A stretch of DNA of 64,000 nucleotides from Agromyces ramosus (GTDB taxonomy: Bacteria; Actinomycetota; Actinomycetes; Actinomycetales; Microbacteriaceae), in assembly GCF_004216665.1 (NCBI RefSeq), contig NZ_SGWY01000002.1, forward strand, positions 906,685-970,684. Reading direction: 5' to 3'. Both the position numbers and the translations under genes were made by a program. Below the pieces are notes generated by a model that saw nothing but the letters and a program-made list of their open reading frames with translations, made no database searches and had not been told where the DNA came from. Position 1 is the first letter of the stretch; the number at the start of each line of letters is the position of its first letter. Below are positions 42,786-52,692 of the stretch, one piece after another.

Positions 42786-43943
42786 TCAGCCGCCGCTCGT
42801 GTCGAGCTCGGCGTCGACGAGGGTGGTGCGGTCGTGGCCGGCGAGCTCCTGCGATTCGAGCCAGCCCTCGGGCAGCGCCGGGTTCTTCGGCGTGCCCGCG
42901 CGCCCGCGCGGCCCCTCGGCGCCCTCACCGGGGTAGGGCATCGACCAGTCGAGCGTGCCGAGCAGGTCGTCGAGCTGGGCCAGCGACTCGACCGTCGCCA
43001 GCCTCGCCCGGAGCTCGCCGCCCACCGGGTAGCCCTTGAAGTACCAGGCCACGTGCTTGCGGATGTCGCGGCAGCCGCGCTCCTCGCTGTCGAAGAACTC
43101 CGTGAGCAGCTCGGCGTGACGGCGGAAGGTCTGCGCGACCTCGCCGAGCGAAGGGTGCGCGGTGGCCGACTCCCCGCGGAACGCCGCGGCGAGATCGCCG
43201 AAGAGCCAGGGCCGGCCGAGGCATCCGCGACCGACGACGACGCCGTCGCACCCGGTCTCGGCGACCATGCGCAGCGCGTCGTCGGCCGACCAGATGTCGC
43301 CGTTGCCGAGCACCGGAACCGACGTGACGGCCTGCTTGAGCCTCGCGATGGCCGACCAGTCGGCCTCGCCGGAGTAGAACTCGGCCGCGGTGCGCGCGTG
43401 CAGCGCCACCGCGGCGACCCCGGCACCCTCGGCGATGCGCCCGGCCTCGAGGTAGGTGAGGTGGTCGGCATCGATGCCCTTGCGCATCTTCACCGTGAGC
43501 GGGATGTCGCCCGCGGCGCGCACGGCGCCCTCGACGATGTCGCGGAACAGCCCGCTCTTCCACGGCAGCGCGGCTCCCCCGCCCTTTCGCGTGACCTTGG
43601 GCACGGGGCATCCGAAGTTCAGGTCGATGTGGTCGGCGCGGTCTTCGGCGACGAGCATCGTGACGGCCTCGGCGACCGTCCTGGGGTCGACGCCGTAGAG
43701 CTGTATCGAGCGCGACGTCTCGGACTCGTGGTGCGTGATGAGCCGCATCGACTCGGGCGTGCGCTCGACCAGCGCACGCGAGGTGATCATCTCGCTCACG
43801 TACAGCCCGGCGCCGAACTCGCGGCACAGCCGGCGGAACGCCGTGTTGGTGATGCCGGCCATGGGTGCGAGCACGACGGGCACGTCGAGATCGAGGTCGC
43901 CGATCGTGAGCGGAGCGGCCGGAAGCGTGGAGGAAGCGGACAT
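42786..43943 (-). CDS. tRNA-dihydrouridine synthase (DusB-like)
   Basis: A 385-aa flavoprotein with VVLAPMAGITNTAFRRLCRE, active-site Cys in DLNFGCPVPKVTRKGGGAAL, HARTAAEFYSGEADW and VVVGRGCLGRPWLF (FMN phosphate loop). The family reduces specific uridines in the tRNA D-loop with FMN and NADPH. I chose ATG 43943; the longer open frame to 44213 lies over the divergent YbaK gene region and is not conserved. It forms an operon with dgt. Confidence 0.94.
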   Translation of the reverse strand: MSASSTLPAAPLTIGDLDLDVPVVLAPMAGITNTAFRRLCREFGAGLYVSEMITSRALVERTPESMRLITHHESETSRSIQLYGVDPRTVAEAVTMLVAEDRADHIDLNFGCPVPKVTRKGGGAALPWKSGLFRDIVEGAVRAAGDIPLTVKMRKGIDADHLTYLEAGRIAEGAGVAAVALHARTAAEFYSGEADWSAIARLKQAVTSVPVLGNGDIWSADDALRMVAETGCDGVVVGRGCLGRPWLFGDLAAAFRGESATAHPSLGEVAQTFRRHAELLTEFFDSEERGCRDIRKHVAWYFKGYPVGGELRARLATVESLAQLDDLLGTLDWSMPYPGEGAEGPRGRAGTPKNPALPEGWLESQELAGHDRTTLVDAELDTSGG

Positions 43944-44034
43944 CACCGTCGATTCTCCCAGAGATACGGGGCTCGTCGCCCGCCGCGGCGTCCCGCGCCT
44001 AGGATTCCGAGGAGGACGAGGTGTGGAGGGCGAG

Positions 44035-44517
44035 ATGACCGAGAGCGGGCCGACCGGCGCCGAGCGGGTGCGAGCGGATGCCGCGGCGCGCGGCCTCGAC
44101 GTCGAGATCATCACCCGCCCGCCCGCCCGGAGCCTCGAGGAGGCGGCCGACCTGCTCGGCATCACGCCGGGCGACATCGTGAAGTCCCTCGTCGTCAAGC
44201 GCAGCGACGACACCTACGTGTTCGCGCTCGTTCCCGGGGGCCGCAAGATCTCGTGGCCGAAGCTGCGCAGCCTCCTGGGAGTGAACAAGCTGCAGCTGCC
44301 GGATGCCTCGCTCGCCCTCGCGGCCACCGGCTACGAGCGCGGCACCATCACCCCGCTGGGCTCGACCACGGCGTGGCCCGTCGTCGTCGACGCCACGATC
44401 CCCGGACGCCGGGTGTCGATGGGCGCGGGCGAGCACGGGCGGAGCCTGTGGGTCGAGGCCGACGAGCTCATCCGCGCCCTCGACGCGACGGTCGCGGACA
44501 TCACCGAGCCGGAGTAG
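44035..44517 (+). CDS. YbaK/EbsC family aminoacyl-tRNA deacylase
   Basis: A 160-aa single-domain protein of the YbaK/ProX type: PARSLEEAADLLGITPGDIV, KSLVVKRSDDTYVFALVPGG, the catalytic Lys in VKSLV, and GTITPLGSTTAWPVVVDATI. The family hydrolyses mischarged tRNAs, such as Cys- or Ala-tRNA-Pro. GGAGGG precedes ATG 44035. It is divergent from dus and convergent with the small 43-aa gene. Confidence 0.9.
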   Translation: MTESGPTGAERVRADAAARGLDVEIITRPPARSLEEAADLLGITPGDIVKSLVVKRSDDTYVFALVPGGRKISWPKLRSLLGVNKLQLPDASLALAATGYERGTITPLGSTTAWPVVVDATIPGRRVSMGAGEHGRSLWVEADELIRALDATVADITEPE

Positions 44518-44565
44518 GACCCCGCTCAACGAGGTGGGACCGCGACCCCACGACCGGTACGAGAC

Positions 44566-44697
44566 CTACCCGCCTGCCGACGGAACGGCCCCCGGCTCGG
44601 CGCCGGCATCCGTGACGCCCGGCACGAAGCAGACGTCGCCCTCGCAGACGACCCCCTCGCCACCGAGCATCGTGAACGACGCGGGCCCCTCGCTCAC
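44566..44697 (-). CDS. Small conserved-looking protein of 43 aa, unknown function
   Basis: GTG 44697 overlaps the DsbA-like gene stop in GTGA, the coupling used repeatedly in this genome. The frame reads SEGPASFTMLGGEGVVCEGD, then VCFVPGVTDAG, to TAG at 44566. It has two cysteines (VC-EGDVC) and no signal or membrane segment. The Cys pair and its place behind a thiol oxidoreductase hint at a redox partner or metal-binding peptide. This is inference; the length makes the call moderate. Confidence 0.55.
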   Translation of the reverse strand: MSEGPASFTMLGGEGVVCEGDVCFVPGVTDAGAEPGAVPSAGG

Positions 44698-45359
44698 GCC
44701 GCGACCCCGTCGCGCTCGCCGGCGACCTGCGTCAGCACCTGCGCGAACACCTCTGCGGGCTGCGCACCCGAGACGCCGTACTTGCCCTCGAACACGAAGA
44801 AGGGCACCCCGTTGATGCCGTAGGCGCCGGCCTGGGCGATGTCGGCCTGCACCGCGGAACCGTATCGGCCCGACTCGAGCGCCTCGCGCGCGGCATCCGC
44901 GTCGAGCCCGACCTCGACCGCGAGCTCGACGAGCTCGTCGATGCGGCCCACGTGCCGGCCCTCGGTGAAGTAGGCACGGAACAGCCGCTCCGACAGCTCG
45001 AGCTGTCGACCCTGCGCCTTCGCGAAGTGCAGCAGCTCGTGCGCCTTCAGCGTCTTCGTGTGCTGCAGGGCGTCGAAGTCGTAGTCGAGGCCCGCGTTCG
45101 CGGCGACGCCCGTCACGTGCTGCAGCATCTGCTGCACGCGTTCGGCAGGCAGTCCCTTGTGCCCGGCGAGGAAGTCGACCTCCGAGCCCTCGAAATCGAC
45201 CGGGGTGTCGGGCGCGAGCTCGAACGAGTGGTACTCGATCTCCACCTCGGGCGCGTCGGCGCCGAGCGCAGCGATGCCGCCCTCGAGGTGGCGCTTGCCG
45301 ATGTAGCACCACGGGCAGGCGATGTCGGACCAGATGTCGATCTTGATGGGGGACGTCAC
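44694..45359 (-). CDS. DsbA family oxidoreductase (FrnE-like)
   Basis: A 221-aa thioredoxin-fold protein with CPWC in SDIACPWCYIGKRHLEGG (active site, residues about 15-18), the alpha-helical insertion, and the cis-Pro region YGINGVPFFVF. No signal peptide is present, so it is a cytoplasmic FrnE/2-hydroxychromene-isomerase-like DsbA. I use GTG 45359 (TSPIKIDIWSD); no better start exists close by, and the ribosome binding site is weak. The 43-aa gene follows with a 4-nt overlap. Confidence 0.9.
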   Translation of the reverse strand: MTSPIKIDIWSDIACPWCYIGKRHLEGGIAALGADAPEVEIEYHSFELAPDTPVDFEGSEVDFLAGHKGLPAERVQQMLQHVTGVAANAGLDYDFDALQHTKTLKAHELLHFAKAQGRQLELSERLFRAYFTEGRHVGRIDELVELAVEVGLDADAAREALESGRYGSAVQADIAQAGAYGINGVPFFVFEGKYGVSGAQPAEVFAQVLTQVAGERDGVAA

Positions 45360-45420
45360 GACGAAGGGCAACCCGGCTCCATGCGTTCGTATTCCCCGAG
45401 CGGCCGACGTCGCGGCGGTG

Positions 45421-46224
45421 TCAGGCGCTCGGGGCGTCGATCGCCCCGCCGAAGCGGCGATTGCGGGCCGCGTACCGTTCGATCGCCTCCCACAGGTCGG
45501 TGCGGGAGAAATCGGGCCAGAGCGTGTCGAGGAACACCATCTCGGCGTAGGCCGACTGCCACAGCATGAAGTTCGACGTGCGCTGCTCGCCAGAGCTGCG
45601 GACGAACAGGTCGACGTCGGGCAGCTCGGGCACGTACAGCCGCTTCGCGATGAGCTTCTCCGACACCGCCGACGGCGTGATGCGACCGGATGCCACGTCG
45701 TCGGCGATCGACCGCACCGCATCCGTGATCTCGTTGCGGCCGCCGTAGTTGACGCACATCGTGAGGGTCAGCGTGTCGTTGCCGGCGGTGAGCTGCTCGG
45801 CGTACTGCAGCTCGTTGATGACCGACGCCCACAGGCGCGGCCGGCGCCCGGCCCACCGGATGCGGACGCCCCACTCGTTGAGCTGGTCGCGCCGCCGGTG
45901 CAGCACGTCGCGGTTGTAGCCCATGAGGAACCGCACCTCGTCGGGCGACCGCTTCCAGTTCTCGGTCGAGAACGCGTAGACCGAGAGGTGCTTCACGCCC
46001 GCCTGCACCGCGCCCGCCACGACGTCGAGCAGGGCCGCCTCCCCCGCCTTGTGCCCCTCGATGCGCGTGAGGCCGCGGCGGTTCGCCCAGCGACCGTTGC
46101 CGTCCATGACGATCGCCACGTGGTTCGGCACGGAACCCCTGGGGAAGTCGGGCGGATACCGGCCCGTCCAGTCGAGGGGCCGATAGGGCACGGCGTCGCG
46201 ATGCGTGTAGGGCTTGGGGCTCAC
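45421..46224 (-). CDS. uppS: Isoprenyl transferase (polyprenyl diphosphate synthase)
   Basis: A 267-aa cis-prenyltransferase with [19 protein letters not shown] (catalytic Asp in MDGNGRWA), [18 protein letters not shown], and the C-terminal [20 protein letters not shown] and WPDFSRTDL. It makes the polyprenyl carrier for cell-wall synthesis. GTG 46224 overlaps the recO stop by 4 nt, so the two form an operon, as is usual in actinobacteria. Confidence 0.96.
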   Translation of the reverse strand: MSPKPYTHRDAVPYRPLDWTGRYPPDFPRGSVPNHVAIVMDGNGRWANRRGLTRIEGHKAGEAALLDVVAGAVQAGVKHLSVYAFSTENWKRSPDEVRFLMGYNRDVLHRRRDQLNEWGVRIRWAGRRPRLWASVINELQYAEQLTAGNDTLTLTMCVNYGGRNEITDAVRSIADDVASGRITPSAVSEKLIAKRLYVPELPDVDLFVRSSGEQRTSNFMLWQSAYAEMVFLDTLWPDFSRTDLWEAIERYAARNRRFGGAIDAPSA

Positions 46225-46958
46225 GTGGCGGTCGTTTCTCTGGAGACGTGCGGCAGCGAGCGGAGGCCGCGCTCGAGGTGCCACTGGGTGTAGGCGGCGA
46301 CGATGCCGCTCGCCTGGTTGCGATCGGACGTGCCCGCCGCCTCGGCGAAGGCCCACTCGCCCGACAGCAGCGCACCGAGCAGCGCGACCGTCGAGCGGGC
46401 GATGCGAGGGGTTCCGGGCGGCGCGCAGTCGTCGCAGACGACGCCGCCGAGCTGCACGACCACCGCCGTGTGCTCCCCGGCCTTGCCGCACCGGGCGCAG
46501 TCCTGGAAGCTCGGCGCCCAGCCGGCGAGGGCCAGCGCCCGCAGCAGGTAGGAGTCGAGGGTGAGGCTCGCGCCGTGCTCGCGCCGGGCGAGCGAACGGA
46601 GGGCCCCCACGAGCAGGAGGTACTGCTGCAGCGACCCCTCGGCCTCGGTGAGCTTGTCGGCGGCCTCGACCATGGCGTTCGCGGCCGTGTACGAGGCGTA
46701 GTCCTGCGTGATCTCGGCGCCGTAGGACCCGAGCGACTCGGCCTGCGTCACGATGTCGAGGGAGCGGCCCTCGTACAGCTGCAGGTCGGCCACCATGAAC
46801 GGCTCGAGTCGCGCCCCGAACTTCGAACCCGTGCGTCGCACGCCCTTCGCGACCGCGCGCACCTTGCCGTGCCGTCGCGTCAGCAGCGTGAGGATGCGGT
46901 CGGCCTCGCCCAGCTTGTGGGTGCGCAGCACGACGGCTTCATCTCGGTAGACCGGCAC
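46221..46958 (-). CDS. recO: DNA repair protein RecO
   Basis: A 245-aa protein with the OB-fold N-terminus ([20 protein letters not shown]), [20 protein letters not shown], and a C-terminal zinc-binding pattern (CARCGKAGE...VVCDDCAP). It works with RecR to load RecA in gap repair. GTG 46958 has GGGAGAA 7 nt upstream. It is coupled to uppS. Confidence 0.94.
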   Translation of the reverse strand: MPVYRDEAVVLRTHKLGEADRILTLLTRRHGKVRAVAKGVRRTGSKFGARLEPFMVADLQLYEGRSLDIVTQAESLGSYGAEITQDYASYTAANAMVEAADKLTEAEGSLQQYLLLVGALRSLARREHGASLTLDSYLLRALALAGWAPSFQDCARCGKAGEHTAVVVQLGGVVCDDCAPPGTPRIARSTVALLGALLSGEWAFAEAAGTSDRNQASGIVAAYTQWHLERGLRSLPHVSRETTAT

Positions 46959-47042
46959 CTGTCGATTCTCCCATCCCGCGCCCACCCCACGGCCCGATGT
47001 CACGCGGATGTCGCGCCCGCACGCTCGTGGTTCACTGGTGCC

Positions 47043-47702
47043 GTGGCATCCGCGCTCTTCGTCATTCCCCTGTGGCTCGACCTCACCGCCGTCGCGATCG
47101 GCGCCATCCAGGGCGCCATGTTCGCGGCGCGGCTCACCGAACGACGGATCGACCTGCTCGGCGTCGCGCTCATCGGCGTGATCGTCGGACTCGGCGGCGG
47201 CCTCATGCGCGACATCCTGCTGAACCAGCTGCCCGCGGCGATCTCCGACAACTGGTACATCCCGATCGCGACCGCGGCGGCACTGCTCGGGATGCTCCTG
47301 CTGCGGGTCTTCACCCGGCTGAACGGACTCATCATCGCGCTCGACGCCGTCACGATCGGGCTCTTCGGCGCGATCGGCACCTCGAAGGCACTCGCGTACG
47401 GCGTGCCGGTGGTGCCCGCGGTCTTCGTCGGGGTGCTCTCGGCCGTCGGCGGCTCGATCCTGCGCGACGTGGCGCTCAACCTGCCCATCGCGCTCATGCA
47501 CGTCGGCTCCCTCTACGCGGTCGCCGCGACGGCCGGCACGACCCTCCTCGTCGTCCTCGTCGCCGTCGACGTCAACATCGTCGTCGCCGGGACGGCGTGC
47601 GTCATCGTCACGACGCTCATCCGCCTGGGCTCCGTGCGCTTCGGCTGGAGCCTGCCCGAGCAGCGGGCGCTGGGCAGCTGGCGGGTGTGGCGGCGCGCCT
47701 GA
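47043..47702 (+). CDS. TRIC-type cation channel / UPF0126 family membrane protein (core copy)
   Basis: A 219-aa protein with seven predicted helices in two similar halves ([20 protein letters not shown] and [20 protein letters not shown]). It starts at GTG 47043. It is a relative of the island-borne copy at 25356-26021. It lies divergent from recO and convergent with leuA. Confidence 0.9.
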   Translation: MASALFVIPLWLDLTAVAIGAIQGAMFAARLTERRIDLLGVALIGVIVGLGGGLMRDILLNQLPAAISDNWYIPIATAAALLGMLLLRVFTRLNGLIIALDAVTIGLFGAIGTSKALAYGVPVVPAVFVGVLSAVGGSILRDVALNLPIALMHVGSLYAVAATAGTTLLVVLVAVDVNIVVAGTACVIVTTLIRLGSVRFGWSLPEQRALGSWRVWRRA

Positions 47703-47748
47703 CGCGCGGGCACGACAGACGGATGCCGCGGCACTGCGACGGCGGACG

Positions 47749-47786
47749 ACGGATGCCGCGCGCCGGCGAGCGGCCGCGGCATCCGT
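47749..47786. terminator. Bidirectional hairpin between TRIC gene and leuA
   Basis: ACGGATGCCGCG (47749-47760) and CGCGGCATCCGT (47775-47786) form a perfect 12-bp stem with a 14-nt loop between two convergent genes. A further GGATGCCGCGGC upstream (47721-47732) could pair with the same arm. Confidence 0.65.
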
Positions 47787-47792
47787 GCACCG

Positions 47793-49598
<1,806 letters not shown>

Positions 49599-49615
49599 TC
49601 AGCCGACGACGAACT

Positions 49616-49652
49616 CCGCAGCGAGGGAGGCCTGGGTTAGGACTCGCTGCGG
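49616..49652 (-). promoter_or_regulatory. leuA: Attenuator-type hairpin upstream of leuA
   Basis: On the minus strand CCGCAGCGAG (49652-49643) and CTCGCTGCGG (49625-49616) form a 10-bp stem with a 17-nt loop. The first arm lies inside the leader-peptide coding region and the loop contains its stop codon. Ribosome position on the leader would decide whether this stem forms. Confidence 0.65.
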
Positions 49653-49681
49653 CAGCTAAGGAGAAGCAGGCCGTGAAGCAC
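49637..49681 (-). CDS. leuL: leuA leader peptide (14 aa, four consecutive Leu)
   Basis: GTG 49681 opens a 14-codon frame, M-L-H-G-L-L-L-L-S-C-R-S-E-S, ending in TAA at 49639-49637, about 70 bp before leuA. The run of four Leu codons (CTG CTT CTC CTT, including codons rare in this genome) is the hallmark of ribosome-mediated leucine attenuation. A -10-like TAGCCT (49693-49688) starts 12 nt before the GTG, so the leader mRNA is probably leaderless. The downstream stem at 49616-49652 completes the device. Confidence 0.8.
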   Translation of the reverse strand: MLHGLLLLSCRSES

Positions 49682-49728
49682 GAGCCAAGGCTAACACCCG
49701 GGGCGCCCGGGGGCGCAACCATGACGAA

Positions 49729-49762
49729 CGGGCGGATGCCGCAGCCATGCGGCATCCGCCCG
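49729..49762 (-). terminator. Terminator of the ABC/two-component operon
   Basis: CGGGCGGATGCCGCA (49729-49743) and TGCGGCATCCGCCCG (49748-49762) form a perfect 15-bp stem with a 4-nt loop. It lies 20 bp past the permease stop codon. Confidence 0.8.
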
Positions 49763-49782
49763 TCGACGTGTCGCGGCGAGCC

Positions 49783-51180
49783 CTACTCGACCGCCAGCGC
49801 GACGACCGGGGCGACCCGCATCGCCCGCCTGGCCGGGGCGATCGAGGCGACGAGCGTGAGCGCGCCGGCCGCGACCAGGAGCACGCCGAACATGACCCAC
49901 GGAATCCCGGGGAGCACGAACGCGGGTTCCCCCTGCGCGCCGCCGAGCAGCGCCTGCGCCCCCGCCCATCCGTAGCCGAAGCCCAGCACGATGCCGGCGA
50001 CCGTCGCGGCGAGCGTCAGGGCGGCGCTCTCGGCGATGATCATGCGGCGCAACTGGCGCCGCTCGAAGCCCAGCGCCCGCAGCAGGCCGAGCTCCCGCGT
50101 GCGCTGCAGGACGCTGAGGGACAGCGTGTTCACCATGCCGATCGCGGCGATGAGGGCGCTGAAGCCGATGAGCACCGTGAAGACGGTCACCGTGACGTCC
50201 AGCATCTCGTCGACGCCGGCGTACACCTCGGGGTGCGCCTGCTGCGCCGCGAGGATCATCGCGCGATACGACTCCATCGTCACGGCGAACGTGGTCACGA
50301 GGGTCACGCCGATCACGAGGCCGATCGTCATCCGCGAGCTCCGCTCGGGGTGGCGCACCGCGTTCTCCGCCGCGAGGCGTGCGGCCGGCGAGCTGCCCAG
50401 GATACGTCCGACGAAGCGCAGCACGGGAGGCATGACGACGTGGGCCCCGAGCACGATGCCGGTGAACGACACGATCCCCCCGACCATGCCGACGAGCACG
50501 CCGTAGGGCTCCGTGAGTCCCCACACCACGCCGGCGGCGAGCAGGGCGACGCCCACGAGGAACAGCACGAGGGCGATGACGTTGCGTGCACGGCGACGCC
50601 CGAGCTCCTCGCGGTCCTGCTCGTGCGAGTTGCCGATCGCCTGGATCGGCCGCACCCGCAGCACGCGCCGCGAGCCGACCCAGGAGGCCAGCCACGTCGT
50701 GATCACGACGGCGACCGCGGGCAGCACGACGGCGGGGTTGAGGTAGTCGTAGTCGGTCGGGGGCATGAGGTCGTTCGCCACGGCCACCCGGTCGAGCGCG
50801 TACGCCGCGCCCGTGCCGGCCACGACGCCGGCAGCGGCGCCGGCGACGCCGAGGAGGAGGCCCTCCCTCGCGATGTGCGCGCGCTGGGCGCGTGCGCTCG
50901 AGCCGATGAGGCGCAGCAGGGCGATGAGCCTGGTGCGGCCGGCCACCACGGTCGCGACGGTGTTCGCCGTGACGATCGCACTCACGTACACCGCGATGAC
51001 GATGAACACCGTCGCCACGAGGGCGAGCAGGAGCGCGACCGTGGCGCTCCCGCCGGTCACGTCGTCCGCCGCGATCGCCGCGCCGAGGAGGCCGGTCACG
51101 TGCAGCAGCGCCACGCCGAACGTGCCGGCGAGCGCCGCCACCAGGAGCGTCGGCCACTGGTCCTTCAGGCGGGTGCGCAT
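49783..51180 (-). CDS. FtsX/MacB-like ABC transporter permease
   Basis: A 465-aa protein with an N-terminal helix, two FtsX-type modules and about eight helices in all. The C-terminal module is typical (SALIAAIGMVNTLSLSVLQR, RELGLLRALGFERRQLRRMI, SIAPARRAMRVAPVVALAVE). Such permeases serve in antimicrobial export or lipoprotein/peptide handling. ATG 51180 overlaps the ATPase stop by one base (TGATG). It is preceded by the ATPase, response regulator and kinase genes. Confidence 0.88.
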   Translation of the reverse strand: MRTRLKDQWPTLLVAALAGTFGVALLHVTGLLGAAIAADDVTGGSATVALLLALVATVFIVIAVYVSAIVTANTVATVVAGRTRLIALLRLIGSSARAQRAHIAREGLLLGVAGAAAGVVAGTGAAYALDRVAVANDLMPPTDYDYLNPAVVLPAVAVVITTWLASWVGSRRVLRVRPIQAIGNSHEQDREELGRRRARNVIALVLFLVGVALLAAGVVWGLTEPYGVLVGMVGGIVSFTGIVLGAHVVMPPVLRFVGRILGSSPAARLAAENAVRHPERSSRMTIGLVIGVTLVTTFAVTMESYRAMILAAQQAHPEVYAGVDEMLDVTVTVFTVLIGFSALIAAIGMVNTLSLSVLQRTRELGLLRALGFERRQLRRMIIAESAALTLAATVAGIVLGFGYGWAGAQALLGGAQGEPAFVLPGIPWVMFGVLLVAAGALTLVASIAPARRAMRVAPVVALAVE

Positions 51181-51941
51181 CACGCCGCGACCTCCATCGA
51201 CAGCATGTAGGCGGAGATCTCCTCCGCCGACGAGCGCGCCGCGTCCCGCACGATGCGCCCGTCGGCGAGGAAGAGGATGCGGTCGGCATGGCTCGCGGCG
51301 ACGGGATCGTGCGTCACCATCGCGATCGACTGGCCGTACCGTGCGCTCGCGATGGCGAGGAGCCCGAGCACCTCGCGCCCCGTGCGCGAGTCGAGGTTGC
51401 CGGTGGGCTCGTCGGCGAACACGAGGTCGGGTCGGGTCGCCAGTGCCCTGGCGATGGCGACGCGCTGCTGCTGGCCGCCCGAGAGCTCGTACGGCCGATG
51501 GCGCAGGCGCGCGCCGAGCCCGAGCGCGCCGACGAGCTCGTCGATCCACGCCTGCTCCTCGCCGCTCGGCCGGCGGCCGTCGAGCTCGAACGGCAGGAGC
51601 ACGTTGCCGCGCACGTCGAGGGTCGGCACGAGGTTGAACGACTGGAACACGAAGCCGACGCGACGACGCCGCAGCACCGTGAGCGCCGAGTCGGAGAGCT
51701 CCGTGATCTCGGTGTCGCCGAGCCACGCGCGGCCGGCGGTGGGCGAGTCGAGCCCGGCCATGATGTGCATGAGCGTCGACTTGCCCGAGCCCGACGGGCC
51801 CATGATGGCGGTGAACTCGCCCCGGCGGAGGCCGAGCGAGACGTCGTCGAGCGCCGTGACCGAGCCGGCGCCGTGCCCGTAGCGCTTGCCGAGGCCCGTG
51901 ACGCGGGCGATGAGACCGAGGTCGGAGGGTTGGATCTGCAT
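51180..51941 (-). CDS. ABC transporter ATP-binding protein (MacB/LolD-like)
   Basis: A 253-aa ATPase with Walker A GPSGSGKST, signature LSGGQQQR, Walker B DLVFADEPTGNLDS and H-loop THDP. GNLDS and the Q-loop VFQSFNLVPTLDV are typical of the MacB/LolD group that partners FtsX-type permeases. I chose ATG 51941 (QIQPSDLG); the in-frame 52004 start adds a charged, unlikely stretch. It lies between a two-component system and its permease. Confidence 0.9.
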   Translation of the reverse strand: MQIQPSDLGLIARVTGLGKRYGHGAGSVTALDDVSLGLRRGEFTAIMGPSGSGKSTLMHIMAGLDSPTAGRAWLGDTEITELSDSALTVLRRRRVGFVFQSFNLVPTLDVRGNVLLPFELDGRRPSGEEQAWIDELVGALGLGARLRHRPYELSGGQQQRVAIARALATRPDLVFADEPTGNLDSRTGREVLGLLAIASARYGQSIAMVTHDPVAASHADRILFLADGRIVRDAARSSAEEISAYMLSMEVAA

Positions 51942-52026
51942 GTCGACGACGCTACGGGCGGCGGCGCGGGCGCGGCATCCGGCCACCGGATGGTTCGACG
52001 TCATCCTGCGGGATGACGTCGGGGCG

Positions 52027-52692
52027 TCACCCGGCCAGGTCGTGCTGGTACGCGAACACCACGAGCTGCACGCGGTCCCGCAGCGAGAGCTTCGCGAGGA
52101 TGCGGCTCACGTGCGTCTTCACGGTGGCCTCGGAGAGGTACTCGGATGCCGCGATCTCGCCGTTCGACAGGCCGCGAGCCGCGAGCGCGAAGATCTCGCG
52201 CTCGCGCGGCGTGAGCTCCGACCAGGCGGCCGGAGCGGGACGCCGTCCCGAGCCTCGGCCGACGTGCGCGAACAGCTGGCGGGTGGCGTTCGCCGCGATC
52301 ACCTGGTTGCCCTGGTGCACCGTGCGGATCGCCGCGAGCAGGAACTCGGGGTCGGCGTCCTTCAGCACGAAGCCGCTCGCGCCCGCCCGGATCGCGCGGG
52401 CGGCGTTCTCGTCGAGGTCGAACGTGGTGAGCACGAGGATGCGCGGCGGCGGGCGGCCGTCGCGATCCGCGTCCGCGATGATGCGCTCGGTCGCGGCGAT
52501 GCCGTCCTGCAGCGGCATCCGCACGTCCATGAGCATCACGTCGGGCCGTGCGCGCGCGGCGAGGTCGACGGCCGCCACCCCGTCACCCGCCTCACCGGCC
52601 ACCTCGAGGTCGGCCTGCGACTCGACGAGCATGCGGACACCCGCACGGAAGAGGGCCTGGTCGTCGACCAGCGCCACCCGGATGCCGCTCAA
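52027..52692 (-). CDS. NarL/LuxR-type response regulator
   Basis: A 221-aa protein with an N-terminal receiver (VALVDDQALFRAGVRMLVES; phospho-acceptor Asp in DVMLMDVRMP) and a C-terminal LuxR HTH (ELTPREREIFALAARGLSNG, LSEATVKTHVSRILAKL). The most likely start is TTG 52692, overlapping the kinase stop in TTGA; a GTG 15 nt further in is the alternative. It is paired with the coupled histidine kinase and probably controls the adjacent ABC genes. Confidence 0.92.
   Translation of the reverse strand: MSGIRVALVDDQALFRAGVRMLVESQADLEVAGEAGDGVAAVDLAARARPDVMLMDVRMPLQDGIAATERIIADADRDGRPPPRILVLTTFDLDENAARAIRAGASGFVLKDADPEFLLAAIRTVHQGNQVIAANATRQLFAHVGRGSGRRPAPAAWSELTPREREIFALAARGLSNGEIAASEYLSEATVKTHVSRILAKLSLRDRVQLVVFAYQHDLAG

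Noticed and set aside
39146..43039. A 1297-codon open frame on the plus strand opposite dnaG, dgt and dus
   Set aside because: It is a GC-driven antisense shadow: the minus strand carries three well-conserved genes and the plus frame has Arg/Gly/Ala-rich, domain-free translation.
45360..45722. Extended start for the DsbA-like gene
   Set aside because: The in-frame extension overlaps uppS on the same strand in another frame and shows no thioredoxin-fold sequence; GTG 45359 fits the family start.
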